Source: Planctomycetia bacterium
Lineage (GTDB): Bacteria > Planctomycetota > GCA-002687715
Length of the DNA: 54,057 nt
Assembly: GCA_005790545.1 (NCBI GenBank)
Contig: SXUL01000015.1
Coordinates: 1 to 54,057 of the forward strand
Direction of reading: 5' to 3'
In this document: in pieces, positions 16,735 to 25,733 of the stretch
Layout: the number at the start of each line of letters is the position of its first letter
Numbering within the stretch: the first letter of the stretch is position 1
Notes under the pieces: generated by a model
The model's input: only the letters and a program-made list of their open reading frames with translations
Databases searched by the model: none
Told to the model about the DNA's origin: nothing
Program-made: the position numbers and the translations under genes

Positions 16735-18071
16735 GAGTTCGGTGTCTCCGATCCGTCGCGCCGCTCGGCGACCACACGCCGCCACCAATCGAGGCGCTTG
16801 CTGATCTCCTTCTCGTGCCCGAAAGGTGAAGGTGCATACCAGCGGCGCCCCTTCAACGCGGGCGGCAGGTAATCCTGCTCGGCCACCGCCTCGTCGAAAT
16901 CGTGCGGGTAAACATAGCCCTTGCCCCACCCGAGTTGACGCATGAAGGGCGTGACGGCATTGCGCAAGTGCTGCGGCACGGGATGCACGGCACCCGCTTC
17001 GATCTCCTTCTGCACCGCCGCGAAGGCCATGTAAACCGCATTGCTCTTGGGTGCCGTCGCAAGATAGAGCGTGAGTTCCGCGAGGATGAGGTCGCCTTCC
17101 GGCCGACCGGCAAGATCAAAGCCGGACACAGCAGCGGCGGCGAGCTGCAACGCCGCGGGGTCTGCCAGCCCGATGTCCTCGGCTGCCATGCGCGTCAGTC
17201 GTCGCAACAGATAGTGCGGGTCTTCACCAGCATGCAGCATGCGCGCGAGCCAGTACAGCGCTCCGTCGGGATCGCCGCCGCGCACCGCCTTTTGCAGAGC
17301 ACTGATCTGCCCGTGATGTTCGTCGCCGCCGCGATCGTGAGCCACAACGCGCCGCGTCAGGAGCCGCCTCACGGTCGCGTCGTCGAGCGAGCGCGGCTGC
17401 GGGGCTTCGCCCGTGGCGGCCGCCACCATGGTCTCCATCTGGTTGTAGAGACTGCGCGCATCGCCTTGCGCGCTGTGAGCGAGAATTCCGAGGGCGTCGT
17501 CCGTGAAGCTCCAGCCCGCAGCGAGACCGCGCTCTTGATCGTTGCAGGCCCCGCGGCCGAGTTCGACCAGGGCTCTCAGCGGCAGTGCCTCCAACACCAC
17601 TGCGAGGCAGCGTGAAAGCAACGCAGCATTGACGTGAAAACTCGGGTTCTCCGTGGTCGCACCCACCAGCACGATGGTGCCGTCCTCCACATGCGGCAGG
17701 AACGCATCCTGCTGCGCCCGATTGAAGCGATGGATCTCGTCCACGAAGAGCAGCGTGCCGCGACTCTCGGCCGCATGCAGCGCGCGCGCCGCCGCGACTT
17801 GCTCGCGCACTTCCTTCACGCCGGAGAGCACCGCCGAGAAGGAGACGAACTCCAGCCCGCCCTGCCCTGCAAGCAGCCGCGCCACGCTGGTCTTGCCGCA
17901 ACCCGGTGGCCCCACGAGGAGCAGCGAAGGCACGTGGCCTGAGGCCAGTACGCGCGCGAGCGGCGCCGACTTCTCGAGGGCCTTCTGCCCCACGCACTCC
18001 TCGAAGCAGCGTGGGCGCATGCGCTCCGCCAAGGGAGCACGCGGCCGACTGCCGAAGAGGTCTCCCGTCAT
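16731..18071 (-). CDS. rarA: Replication-associated recombination protein RarA (MgsA)
   Basis: 446 aa AAA+ ATPase related to clamp-loader subunits, acting at stalled replication forks. Seen: Walker A GPPGCGKTS, Walker B LLFVDEIHRF, sensor-1-like VGATTENPSF, and the RarA C-terminal tetramerisation region with PHDFDEAVAEQDYLP. Length matches the family (about 440). Overlaps the dacB stop by ATGA and the following IMPase gene by ATGA. Confidence 0.95.
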   Translation of the reverse strand: MTGDLFGSRPRAPLAERMRPRCFEECVGQKALEKSAPLARVLASGHVPSLLLVGPPGCGKTSVARLLAGQGGLEFVSFSAVLSGVKEVREQVAAARALHAAESRGTLLFVDEIHRFNRAQQDAFLPHVEDGTIVLVGATTENPSFHVNAALLSRCLAVVLEALPLRALVELGRGACNDQERGLAAGWSFTDDALGILAHSAQGDARSLYNQMETMVAAATGEAPQPRSLDDATVRRLLTRRVVAHDRGGDEHHGQISALQKAVRGGDPDGALYWLARMLHAGEDPHYLLRRLTRMAAEDIGLADPAALQLAAAAVSGFDLAGRPEGDLILAELTLYLATAPKSNAVYMAFAAVQKEIEAGAVHPVPQHLRNAVTPFMRQLGWGKGYVYPHDFDEAVAEQDYLPPALKGRRWYAPSPFGHEKEISKRLDWWRRVVAERRDGSETPNS

Positions 18072-19486
18072 GGGGTGCCGCCGAAACGAGCCAGCGCGCG
18101 CACGATGCCGTCCTGCACTTCCCGGGCGGAGCGGCGGCTCGGCCTCGCTTGATGCACGAGGATGCTGAAGGCGAGGGTGCGTCCCGTGGCCGTACTCACG
18201 TAACCCGAGAGCGTGGACACCGCGCGGAGCGTTCCGGTCTTCGCGTGCACGCGCGCCGCGAGGTCTTTCAAGCGTCCATCCAGCGTGCTGCCGTCTTCGC
18301 CGGCTCTGGGCATGACGGCGAGCATCGTGTCGCGTTGGGGTGAACGCCAGACGACACCCAACACATCCGTGAGGGCCCGGGCCGTAGTGCGATTGGCGCG
18401 TGAAAGGCCGCTGCCATCCGCGAGCACACTGCCTCCGAGTCGCGCACCTCCGCGCTCGAGGATGACTGCCATTGCGCGGCCCGCCGCGGCGAACCCGGCG
18501 CCTGACGCCTGCGCAGCAGCGATGTGTCGCGCGAGCATTTCTGCACGGTGATTCTGGCTGGACTTCATGAGCACAGGCAGCACATCTGCAACGCGCGTGC
18601 GCAAGCGGCCGAGCAAGAGCCCGCCCTTCGGCGCATCCGCCGTGGCCCGGCGCGTACCGCCATCCACGCGCACTCCGCCGCCTTCAAGAACAGCCAGCAA
18701 GGCGCTCGCGAAGCTCTGCGCCGGATCGAGCACCGCCACCGACACGTCGTGCACCGCCGTGAGCGGTGCCACGCGACCGCTGATGCGGAGCATATCTGAG
18801 CCAGCTTCGCGCGAGACACCGATCAGGTGCTCGCTGTTCGAGCGGGCCGTCACGGCACTGCACGCGAAAGGCGCCGCGGCCTCGGGAACAATGCGACAGC
18901 GCGCGGCCGCCCCGGGGCCGGCACCGGCAAGAAGGCGCACGGCGACTGTGCCGTGATCGAGGGAGAGTGGAGAGACCGCCGCCATCCAGGCCTTGGATGG
19001 TTCCTCATCCGGCCACTCGGGCCCACGGAGTTCATGCGCAAAGAAACGCTCGTCGATGAGCAACGCTCCCTCCACGTGGCGAATGCCGGCCGCGCGGACG
19101 CGCTCGAACAACCACGGTAGTACGCGGTCACTCTCGAGCGTCGGGTCGCCTTCGCCGCGAAGGCGCAGATCGCCCTTCAACACACCGCCCTCGATTGCAC
19201 CGTGCGCCACGAGGTCGGTGCACAGGCGATGCTCCGGACCGAGACCGAGCAGTGCCGCCGCGGCGGTGAACACCTTCTGATTGCTGGCGGGGATCATGAG
19301 CCGCTCCGCCTGCACCGCGTACAGCCGTTCACCGGTCGTCGGGTCGATGACACAGCAGCCCACTTCGAGGCCGCCCTCACCCGCACCGGTGATGAGTTTC
19401 GTCAGCGCAGCATCAACTCCCGACCAGGTCACACCTTGGCCGAGAGCGACGCCTCCAACGACAAGAAGGATGAGGGCACGCAGCAC
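18068..19486 (-). CDS. dacB: D-alanyl-D-alanine carboxypeptidase/endopeptidase (PBP4 type)
   Basis: 472 aa, exported. The start is the GTG at 19486 with GGGGAG just upstream, giving a short signal peptide ending LGQ. The three penicillin-binding-protein motifs are present: S68NQK71, SQN in MKSSQNHRAE, and KTG in HAKTGTL. The large insert between the first and second motifs is typical of PBP4/DacB. It trims peptidoglycan stem peptides or cross-links in the periplasm. First gene of the dacB-rarA-IMPase operon. A Planctomycete making peptidoglycan is consistent with current knowledge. Confidence 0.92.
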   Translation of the reverse strand: MLRALILLVVGGVALGQGVTWSGVDAALTKLITGAGEGGLEVGCCVIDPTTGERLYAVQAERLMIPASNQKVFTAAAALLGLGPEHRLCTDLVAHGAIEGGVLKGDLRLRGEGDPTLESDRVLPWLFERVRAAGIRHVEGALLIDERFFAHELRGPEWPDEEPSKAWMAAVSPLSLDHGTVAVRLLAGAGPGAAARCRIVPEAAAPFACSAVTARSNSEHLIGVSREAGSDMLRISGRVAPLTAVHDVSVAVLDPAQSFASALLAVLEGGGVRVDGGTRRATADAPKGGLLLGRLRTRVADVLPVLMKSSQNHRAEMLARHIAAAQASGAGFAAAGRAMAVILERGGARLGGSVLADGSGLSRANRTTARALTDVLGVVWRSPQRDTMLAVMPRAGEDGSTLDGRLKDLAARVHAKTGTLRAVSTLSGYVSTATGRTLAFSILVHQARPSRRSAREVQDGIVRALARFGGTP

Positions 19487-19586
19487 AGAATCTCCCCGCA
19501 AAGATCAGCGCCCGGAGCCGCCCGGCCCCGAACACGATGTCATTCTATGCTGCGGCACAGACCATCTCACCCGGGGCGGATCGCCC

Positions 19587-20299
19587 TCAGTTCGTGATGA
19601 TGTACTTGCGCGCGGGGCTGAGGGCGTAGCCGAGAGTGACCGTGGGATCGATCACGCCCCACTGTGCGTACCACTGCAGCCCCAGAAGCGCTCCATTCAT
19701 CGGCATGGGCAAGGGCAGCGTGGCCTCACCGTTCGGCCTGACGATGCTGTGATTGAAAAGGCCCGGCAGGTTGCAAACTGTCCAAGCCCACCTGCACCGT
19801 TTACCAAGGCGAACACGTACTCTGCGTAAAGCACCAGTGCAGCAGCCGGATCATTGGTGATGCAGACACGCATGACAATATCCGGTACCGCGTCCTGATT
19901 CACTTGCGCCAATTGAAAGCCATCGACACGGCTGACATGGTAACCCGGCGGCACAGCAACAAGACTCGCAGCAAGAGGCACGGCGGGCAAGAAGCTGCCT
20001 GGAGCAGACGCGAGTTTCACGCCCCAGGGCCCAACGAGGTCCTCCAGTCCATTACCGTCCAAATCTCCGATCCTTGTTGTCCAAAACTGGGTGTTGGCAC
20101 TCGTGGCAGGGCCAATGACAATGGGTGGGAGTGCCACCAGAGCGCCGAAGTAGTGCGGAACGGAAGCTGCCGGGGCCTGCGCCGTGAGGATAGCTCCGCG
20201 GGAGGAAAGCAGCGCGATTCCGACCACAAGCACAAGATGAGCTGACAGCGCCTTGTGTGTCCTCTGCAGCCCCTCAATACTGCACCTCGTTGCGGGCAC
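19587..20299 (-). pseudogene. Secreted FG-GAP/VCBS-like protein gene, apparently frameshifted
   Basis: The 5' part (from about 20299, GTG; start uncertain) encodes a signal-peptide-like hydrophobic segment and a calcium-binding-type repeat IGDLDGNGLEDLVGPWG. Near 19755-19795 the frame changes: the opening frame continues in Arg/Cys-rich nonsense to a stop at 19697, while the shifted frame gives a sensible beta-rich tail (NLPGLFNHSIVRPNGEATL, then LGLQWYAQWGVIDPT) to a TGA at 19587-19589. The 713-base span is not a multiple of three, consistent with one gained or lost base. Either a decayed gene or a sequencing error; the tail quality favours a recent event or an error. Confidence 0.65.
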
Positions 20300-20642
20300 A
20301 TGACTCCCGAGTTCAGGGTGGTCGAACGCACCATGAAATCTTCCGTGTCTTTCAGCGCCTCATTCAGCACCGTCTGTTACTGAAGTGGTTGGCAGCCAGC
20401 TGCGATCATTGCAAGAAGTCTACACCGCCTGTTCGCCGCGCAGTGTGGATTCTCAGCATGTATCAAGAGCCGCACCGCCATCGAACCGTTCGACCTGATA
20501 CCGCAGGTACAGCCGAAGGGCCTGCCGCGCAGTGCTTGGCCAGAAACCGCAACAACTTTGAGATCCCAAGCGCTTCTCCATCGGATCGCTTGACTTCGCG
20601 AGTTGGAGCATGGGACGCTTTCCGGGCCCCTTGGAGGCCACC
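20300..20642. other. Gene-free intergenic region between divergent secreted-protein genes
   Basis: 343 bases with lower GC than its flanks. I see no tRNA cloverleaf, no long inverted repeat and no convincing short gene. A TTGACT at about 20589 could be a -35 for the rightward gene but no good -10 follows. GGAGG at its 3' end is the ribosome binding site of the next gene. Confidence 0.5.
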
Positions 20643-21743
20643 ATGCGCATCGCCACTTTCCTCATCCTCGGCACTCTTGCTGCAACGCTGTCGGCGCAGG
20701 CCTGCCCGTCGGCCTCGGACACCTTTTGGAAGCGCGACACCCTGCCTGCCATTCCGGGCGGCACCCCGCTCAGCTTCTCGGTGATTCAGGGGCTCTGTGA
20801 GGGCGAAGCCGCCGCCGTGGTGTTCAACCTGCCTGCAGGGATGCCGCCTCAGAAACTCACGCAGGTGGTGGCGCCCTTCGGTGCCGCGGGCGGCGCGAGC
20901 GGGTTCGTGGCGCAACTGAACGTGGAGATCTACGACGGCGTGAGCTTCTCAGGTCAGATCCCGAATATGGGCACGCAGGTGTTCAACCTCGGCAACGCCA
21001 CCAGCAGCGCCATGCAAGTCACTTCCACCGGACTCAACACTCTGGATGTCTCGACCTACAACATCACGGTGGGCAACAACGCCACCCACCGGCGCTTCGC
21101 CATCGCATTCCGGCTCGACTTCAATCCCAATGGCAACTGCAACGCGGGCTACCCGGCCAATCTCTTCACGGACAACACCGTTTCGAGCGGTCTCTTTTGC
21201 AACCCGAACATCACTCCGCCGCAGACAACGCTGCTCGACATCGCGGGACAAGGCTGGCGCGACGGTGCCTACGCCACAGTCATGGGCTTCCCGCTTTGCC
21301 CGCTCTATTACGCCGGCATCTGGGCCATCCGCGGCTGCACCACCAACGCGGCTCCTCCGAATCCCCTGCAGATCACGGCACTGTCTCTGAATCCCGTGCA
21401 AACGCCGGGCACGCTGGTGCTGCAGTTCGCCGCTCCCGGATTCAACGGCTTCCCCTACGTGGCAGCTCTCTCCTTCGGAACCACAGGAGGCCTCTTCGTT
21501 CCTGGCGGCGCGCAGATCCCGCTCACACCCGATCCCCTCTTTTTCTGGAGCCTTGATCCGGCCCAATCGGGAATGATGCTCTTCAATTTCCAGGGCATCG
21601 TGGGTGCCACCGGCACGGGCACGGCGCTGCTGAACATCCCGCTGCCCATCGGCGCTCACACGCTGAAGGCCGCGTTCGTCGGCATCTCACCGCCGCCGAA
21701 TCCGTGGGGCGTCTCCGACCCATTCACGATCCTCACCCTCTGA
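20643..21743 (+). CDS. Secreted protein of unknown function
   Basis: 366 aa. ATG at 20643 with GGAGG 5 bases upstream; signal peptide MRIATFLILGTLAATLSAQ. The mature protein is rich in Asn, Thr, Gly and Pro with paired Cys residues (for example around CNAGYP and CPLYYAG), consistent with an extracellular beta-sandwich protein. The N-terminal half includes NVEIYDGVSFSG and LDVSTYNITVGNN; the C-terminal ~110 residues form a separate beta-rich region ending PWGVSDPFTILTL. No catalytic motif. It resembles the two other exported proteins in the window in composition and architecture, not in clear sequence identity. Confidence 0.85.
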   Translation: MRIATFLILGTLAATLSAQACPSASDTFWKRDTLPAIPGGTPLSFSVIQGLCEGEAAAVVFNLPAGMPPQKLTQVVAPFGAAGGASGFVAQLNVEIYDGVSFSGQIPNMGTQVFNLGNATSSAMQVTSTGLNTLDVSTYNITVGNNATHRRFAIAFRLDFNPNGNCNAGYPANLFTDNTVSSGLFCNPNITPPQTTLLDIAGQGWRDGAYATVMGFPLCPLYYAGIWAIRGCTTNAAPPNPLQITALSLNPVQTPGTLVLQFAAPGFNGFPYVAALSFGTTGGLFVPGGAQIPLTPDPLFFWSLDPAQSGMMLFNFQGIVGATGTGTALLNIPLPIGAHTLKAAFVGISPPPNPWGVSDPFTILTL

Positions 21744-21746
21744 CGC

Positions 21747-21759
21747 GAGCGATTCGCTC
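21747..21759. terminator. Compact hairpin between convergent genes
   Basis: GAGCG-ATT-CGCTC in the 14-base gap between the 3' ends of the secreted-protein gene and galE, running into the galE stop codon. Short; may serve both directions. Confidence 0.3.
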
Positions 21760-22747
21760 AGTCCTTGAAGCCGTCGGGATGGCGCTCATGCCAGCGCCAC
21801 GCACTGCTGAGAATGCTCGGAAGATCTGCGAAGGCCTGCTTCCAGCCCAGCACTTCTGCTGCACGGCGACAATCGCCCACGAGACGCGCAGGATCCCCCG
21901 CGCGACGCGGCGCCATCTCGAAGGGCACGCGCTTGCCGGTCACCTCTTCTGCAGCGCGGATCACTTCGAGCACGCTGTAACCAGCTCCGTTGCCGAGGTT
22001 GAAGGCTGCGCAGGGATTCCCCGCGCGGAGATAGTCGAGCCCGCGCAGATGCGCATCCGCGAGATCGAGGATGTGGATGTAATCACGGATGCACGAACCA
22101 TCCGGTGTGGGCCAATCGTCGCCGAAGACCTTGAGCGCGGGGCGCCGCCCGGCTGCCGCACCGAGCACCAGCGGAATGAGATGCGTTTCGGGGTCGTGAT
22201 CTTCGCCGATGAGCCCTTCAGGGTGTGCCCCGGCCGCGTTGAAATAGCGCAGGCACACCGAGCGCAACCCGTAGGCGCGATCGAAGTCCGCGAGCATGCG
22301 CTCGACCATGAACTTCGTCCAGCCGTACGGATTCACCGGCCACTGCGGATGCGTTTCATCCATGCGCTCCTGCTTGGGCTCACCATAGGTGGCGCAGGTG
22401 GATGAGAAGACGAAGAAGGGCACACCCGCTCGACGCATGCTCTCCAACAACGAGAGCGTGGTGACCACGTTGTTCTTGTAGTACTTGGCGGGCTCGGTCA
22501 CTGACTCGCCCACATAGCAATGGGCGGCGAAGTGGAAGACGGCTTCGACCTTTCGTTCACGCAGTGTGCGCTCGACGAGCTCCGCGTCCGCCAGATCGCC
22601 CTGAACGAGGTCGGCATCCAGCACAGCCGCGGCGTGGCCTTCCGACAGATTGTCGAAGGCAAACGCGTCATGCCCGCGCTGACGAAGCAACCAAAGTGTG
22701 TGCGAGCCGATGTAACCGGCTCCGCCGGCAACCATGATCGTTCCCAT
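21758..22747 (-). CDS. galE: UDP-glucose 4-epimerase
   Basis: 329 aa extended short-chain dehydrogenase/reductase. Seen: NAD-binding GGAGYIGSH at the N-terminus, FHFAAHCYVGESV, catalytic Ser/Thr in FSSTCATYGEP, catalytic YxxxK as NPYGWTK, and the substrate-binding RYFNAAGAHP. It interconverts UDP-glucose and UDP-galactose. I chose the ATG at 22747 over an adjacent GTG at 22750 because GGGGA lies 7 bases upstream. It follows the TPR gene by 29 bases on the same strand and is probably co-transcribed. Confidence 0.95.
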   Translation of the reverse strand: MGTIMVAGGAGYIGSHTLWLLRQRGHDAFAFDNLSEGHAAAVLDADLVQGDLADAELVERTLRERKVEAVFHFAAHCYVGESVTEPAKYYKNNVVTTLSLLESMRRAGVPFFVFSSTCATYGEPKQERMDETHPQWPVNPYGWTKFMVERMLADFDRAYGLRSVCLRYFNAAGAHPEGLIGEDHDPETHLIPLVLGAAAGRRPALKVFGDDWPTPDGSCIRDYIHILDLADAHLRGLDYLRAGNPCAAFNLGNGAGYSVLEVIRAAEEVTGKRVPFEMAPRRAGDPARLVGDCRRAAEVLGWKQAFADLPSILSSAWRWHERHPDGFKD

Positions 22748-22776
22748 CACTGCATCCCCACAGGTTCGTTTCGACC

Positions 22777-24279
22777 TCAGCCGGCCTTCTTTTCAAACCG
22801 CGCGTAGCGCTCACGCTCCGTCGCATACCAGGCAGCCCACGCAGCTTTGAGGCGCGCGCGCGCCGCCGCATCCATGGCTTCAGGCTCGATCACCTCGATG
22901 TAAGCGAAGGTGCAGCGATTCAGCGAGCGATGAACCAGCCGGAACACGTACGGGTCCGAGTCTTCGATGGCCTTCATCAGCACCGGGACGGACGAAGGGC
23001 GCTCCTCCCGACCGAGAAGATCCGCCACCATGCCGCGCACCTTCGCGCTCGTATCCCTGAGCAGCAGGAGTTCGAGCAAGGCGTGCAGGCTCTGAAACTG
23101 CTCGGGGTCGTGTTCCCGGGCAATGCTCTTCATGGCGAGAGAACGCACCACCTCATCCTTGTCCTTCAATGCGTTGAGCATGGCCTTGGCTAGCTCGGAC
23201 TTCACCCATGGCTGCTCACAGAGCACACGCGCCGCATCGCGGCGTCGCTCCACCTCGGCAGATTGAAGCAGGAGGTCCATGAGCTCCTCCACGCTTTTCA
23301 CATGCGGGTCAGGCGCCGTGGTGGCCGGCAGCGCACGCAAACGCAGGATGGCGCCCTCGATGGAATCCCGCTGGATTTCCACGCCTTGCGGCACGTGGCG
23401 CAGTGCAGTGGCGAGCGCGTCTGCTGCGTCATGGTTCCTGCCTTGCCGCTGCGCGATATCGGCGATGTTCTGCCACGCGCGCCAGTTGCGCTCGTCGCGT
23501 CGCACCGAAGCCGTGTAGATCGCCAGGGCCCGCTCCATCTGGTCACTGCGCCGGTAGCAGAGCGCGAGCCGCAACTCCTCATCCGGACTGAGCGCTTCCT
23601 TCTTGCCCAACTCCTCGAGCACCATGGCCGCCGCGGAATACTGCGCGCGATCCATGAGCACTCCCGCCAACGCCTTCATGGCCACGCCGTCAGACGGGTC
23701 GCGATTCAGGTGTTCGCGCAGCAGATTCTCGGCCGCTTCGAGCCGACCCAATTGCAGGAGCGCCAGCGCGCGACCGCGCACGGACATGGCGTGCGCTGGA
23801 TTGAGTTCGAGGGCGCGGGCAAACGAACGCTCGGCCGCCTCGGGCATCTTCTTGGCGGAATACCAGGCACCGAGGCCGTGGTGAGCCCAGTAGAAACATG
23901 GGTCGAGGTCGATGGCCTTCTGGAAATGCTGGCGCGCCTTGTCCAGACGGTCGGCTGATCCGAGCAACCTTCCCGCGAGATAGTGGTCAAGGGCGCTGCC
24001 GCGCGCCTCGGCATTCGTCACATAGGTGTCAATGCAGAGTTCGAGCCGCTCCCCGCCGTCCTTGAGCGCCGCCGCGTGGATCTCCATCGCGCGGCCGATG
24101 AGCCCTTCCCATTCTTTCCAACGTGCCTTGGACCGTTGCAGTGCCTCGCTGTCTTGAGGCCGACCAGCTCCGAACGCTTCGCGCGCGTTTTCCAGTTCCC
24201 GCCCGCCCGGACGGTCTGGTTGAGCCAGAGCGGAACCAATCAACACGAGCAGAAGGAAACAGGGCGCGAGTCGTGGCAT
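22777..24279 (-). CDS. Exported TPR/HEAT-repeat protein
   Basis: 500 aa. Signal peptide MPRLAPCFLLLVLIGSALAQ from the ATG at 24279 with GGAGG 7-8 bases upstream. Residues ~85-300 contain TPR repeats (for example DKARQHFQKAIDLDP, AERSFARALELNP, RALAIYTASV); ~320-480 contains HEAT-like helical repeats (KDKDEVVRSLAMKSI, DTSAKVRGMVADLLGR, and VPVLMKAIEDSDPYV). Likely a periplasmic scaffold; no partner identified. A -10-like TAGAGT lies at 24314-24319 on the minus strand. Confidence 0.88.
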   Translation of the reverse strand: MPRLAPCFLLLVLIGSALAQPDRPGGRELENAREAFGAGRPQDSEALQRSKARWKEWEGLIGRAMEIHAAALKDGGERLELCIDTYVTNAEARGSALDHYLAGRLLGSADRLDKARQHFQKAIDLDPCFYWAHHGLGAWYSAKKMPEAAERSFARALELNPAHAMSVRGRALALLQLGRLEAAENLLREHLNRDPSDGVAMKALAGVLMDRAQYSAAAMVLEELGKKEALSPDEELRLALCYRRSDQMERALAIYTASVRRDERNWRAWQNIADIAQRQGRNHDAADALATALRHVPQGVEIQRDSIEGAILRLRALPATTAPDPHVKSVEELMDLLLQSAEVERRRDAARVLCEQPWVKSELAKAMLNALKDKDEVVRSLAMKSIAREHDPEQFQSLHALLELLLLRDTSAKVRGMVADLLGREERPSSVPVLMKAIEDSDPYVFRLVHRSLNRCTFAYIEVIEPEAMDAAARARLKAAWAAWYATERERYARFEKKAG

Positions 24280-24313
24280 GATGCAGCCTCCGCCGATGGA
24301 TCGAGGCGGCCGC

Positions 24314-24319
24314 ACTCTA
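24314..24319 (-). promoter_or_regulatory. Candidate -10 element of the TPR gene
   Basis: Minus strand TAGAGT, 34 bases upstream of the ATG at 24279, which has a strong GGAGG. Confidence 0.3.
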
Positions 24320-24406
24320 GCAGGCGTGTCACGCCCGGCGGCGCAGCTTCAGCCTGGGTGTCGAGGAACCGATGAAGGAAGCGGTGCCGAGGCGCCGCCA
24401 CGAGGC

Positions 24407-24739
24407 ATGATTCCCCACGACCGTCGCAGCACGCCGCGCATCGAGACCGGCCATCTCGTCATCCACTCGGATGTTCCGGGGCAGGAGCAATGCCTCGGCA
24501 TGGCCGTCACACTGGACCTCAACGAGTTCGGCCTGCGCTTGCAGTCGCAGCAGAAGTTCACCGTGGGAGATCGCTTCCGTTTCAGCATTGCGCTGCGCGA
24601 AGAGATCGTCGGCGCAACAGGCCGCGTGGTGCATGTGGCACAGGCTCTGAACGGCACCTTCGAAGCGGGTGTGGAATTCCTTCAAATCGGCGCCGAAGAC
24701 ATCGAGCGCATCCGCAACTACATCAAGTCCCGCGCCTGA
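24407..24739 (+). CDS. PilZ domain protein
   Basis: 110 aa, a single PilZ domain, a c-di-GMP receptor family. Seen: the N-terminal RxxxR-like element in HDRRSTPR and, about 30 residues on, DLNEFGLRL at the place of the D/NxSxxG motif, where Asn replaces the usual Ser. The variation leaves c-di-GMP binding uncertain. The start is the ATG at 24407, immediately before the conserved Arg motif; an upstream in-frame extension has no family resemblance. Divergent from the TPR gene, upstream of purC. Confidence 0.8.
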   Translation: MIPHDRRSTPRIETGHLVIHSDVPGQEQCLGMAVTLDLNEFGLRLQSQQKFTVGDRFRFSIALREEIVGATGRVVHVAQALNGTFEAGVEFLQIGAEDIERIRNYIKSRA

Positions 24740-24763
24740 CTCGCCGGAGCCCAACCCCGCTGG

Positions 24764-24769
24764 TATGGT
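24764..24769 (+). promoter_or_regulatory. Candidate -10 element of the purC operon
   Basis: TATGGT, 40 bases before the purC ATG. A 6-bp hairpin (24782-24796, GGGACC-CTC-GGTCCC) lies between it and the ribosome binding site. Confidence 0.35.
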
Positions 24770-24781
24770 CCGCTCGCGCCA

Positions 24782-24796
24782 GGGACCCTCGGTCCC
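24782..24796 (+). other. Leader hairpin upstream of purC
   Basis: GGGACC/GGTCCC stem with a 3-base loop, directly before GGTGGAG, the purC ribosome binding site. It could influence translation, but it is short and could be chance. Confidence 0.3.
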
Positions 24797-24809
24797 GGTG
24801 GAGCGATCC

Positions 24810-25733
24810 ATGCAAGCAGTGGTCAAGACCGAACTCAGCGGCCTGAAGCTTTTGAACCGCGGCAAGGTGCGTGACATCTATGCCGTGGACGATGAGCATC
24901 TCCTGCTCGTTGCGACAGACCGCATCTCCGCCTTCGATGTGGTGCTCCCGGAGCCCATCCCCGGCAAGGGCATCATCCTGAACCAGCTAGCGCTGTTCTG
25001 GTTCGACCTCCTCAAGCCCGTGACGGCGAATCACCTCGTGGCCAGCGACATGGCTGACATGCCGGCGGCCGTGCGCGCACACAAGGACGTGCTGCAGGGC
25101 CGCGCCGTGCTTGTGCGCCGTGCGAACGTGTTCCCTGCGGAGTGCATCGCGCGCGGGTTCCTGCTCGGCTCCGGCTGGAAGGACTACCAGCACTCCGGCT
25201 CGGTGTGTGGCATCCCTCTGCCCGCGGGACTCAAGAAGAATCACCGCTTCACTCCGGCGCTGTTCACACCTTCGACCAAGGCGGCCGCCGGGCACGACGA
25301 GAACATCTCCTTCGAGTCTCTGGCAACTCTCGTCGGCGCGACCACAGCGCGCGAACTCCGCGATCTCACCCTCGCCGTGTTCGAGAAGGCACGCGCCCAC
25401 GCCCTCAGCCGCGGCATCATCATTTGCGACACCAAATTCGAATGGGGCACCATCGACGGCCGCACCGTGCTCGTGGATGAAGTGTTGACGCCGGACAGCA
25501 GCCGCTTCTGGAAGCAGGAAGAAGCCGAGCGCCTGCTGCCTGCCGGCGATCCGCCGAGCTACGACAAGCAGGTGGTGCGCAACTGGCTCGAGACCTGCGG
25601 TTGGGACAAGACCCCGCCGGGGCCGAAGCTGCCGCCAGAAGTGGCCGCCCTCGCGCGCCAGCGCTACATCGAGATCTACGAACGCATCGCAGGTCGGCCC
25701 GTGCCGGGCCTCGTCGAGGGAGGAGTCCACTGA
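24810..25733 (+). CDS. purC: Phosphoribosylaminoimidazole-succinocarboxamide synthase (SAICAR synthetase)
   Basis: 307 aa, the long type common outside enterobacteria. De novo purine synthesis: joins CAIR and aspartate using ATP. Seen: N-terminal nucleotide loop GKVRDIYAVDD, the segment DRISAFDVVLPEPIPGKG, LVRRANVFPAECIARGFLLGSG, and LVDEVLTPDSSRFW. ATG at 24810 with GGAG 6 bases upstream. Its stop overlaps the purE start (TGATG), so the two purine genes are coupled. Confidence 0.96.
   Translation: MQAVVKTELSGLKLLNRGKVRDIYAVDDEHLLLVATDRISAFDVVLPEPIPGKGIILNQLALFWFDLLKPVTANHLVASDMADMPAAVRAHKDVLQGRAVLVRRANVFPAECIARGFLLGSGWKDYQHSGSVCGIPLPAGLKKNHRFTPALFTPSTKAAAGHDENISFESLATLVGATTARELRDLTLAVFEKARAHALSRGIIICDTKFEWGTIDGRTVLVDEVLTPDSSRFWKQEEAERLLPAGDPPSYDKQVVRNWLETCGWDKTPPGPKLPPEVAALARQRYIEIYERIAGRPVPGLVEGGVH

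Noticed and set aside
19697-20299. The 200-codon frame as a complete intact protein
   Set aside because: Its last ~20 residues are Arg/Cys/Pro-rich nonsense, while the shifted frame continues as a sensible beta-rich tail; treated as frameshifted.
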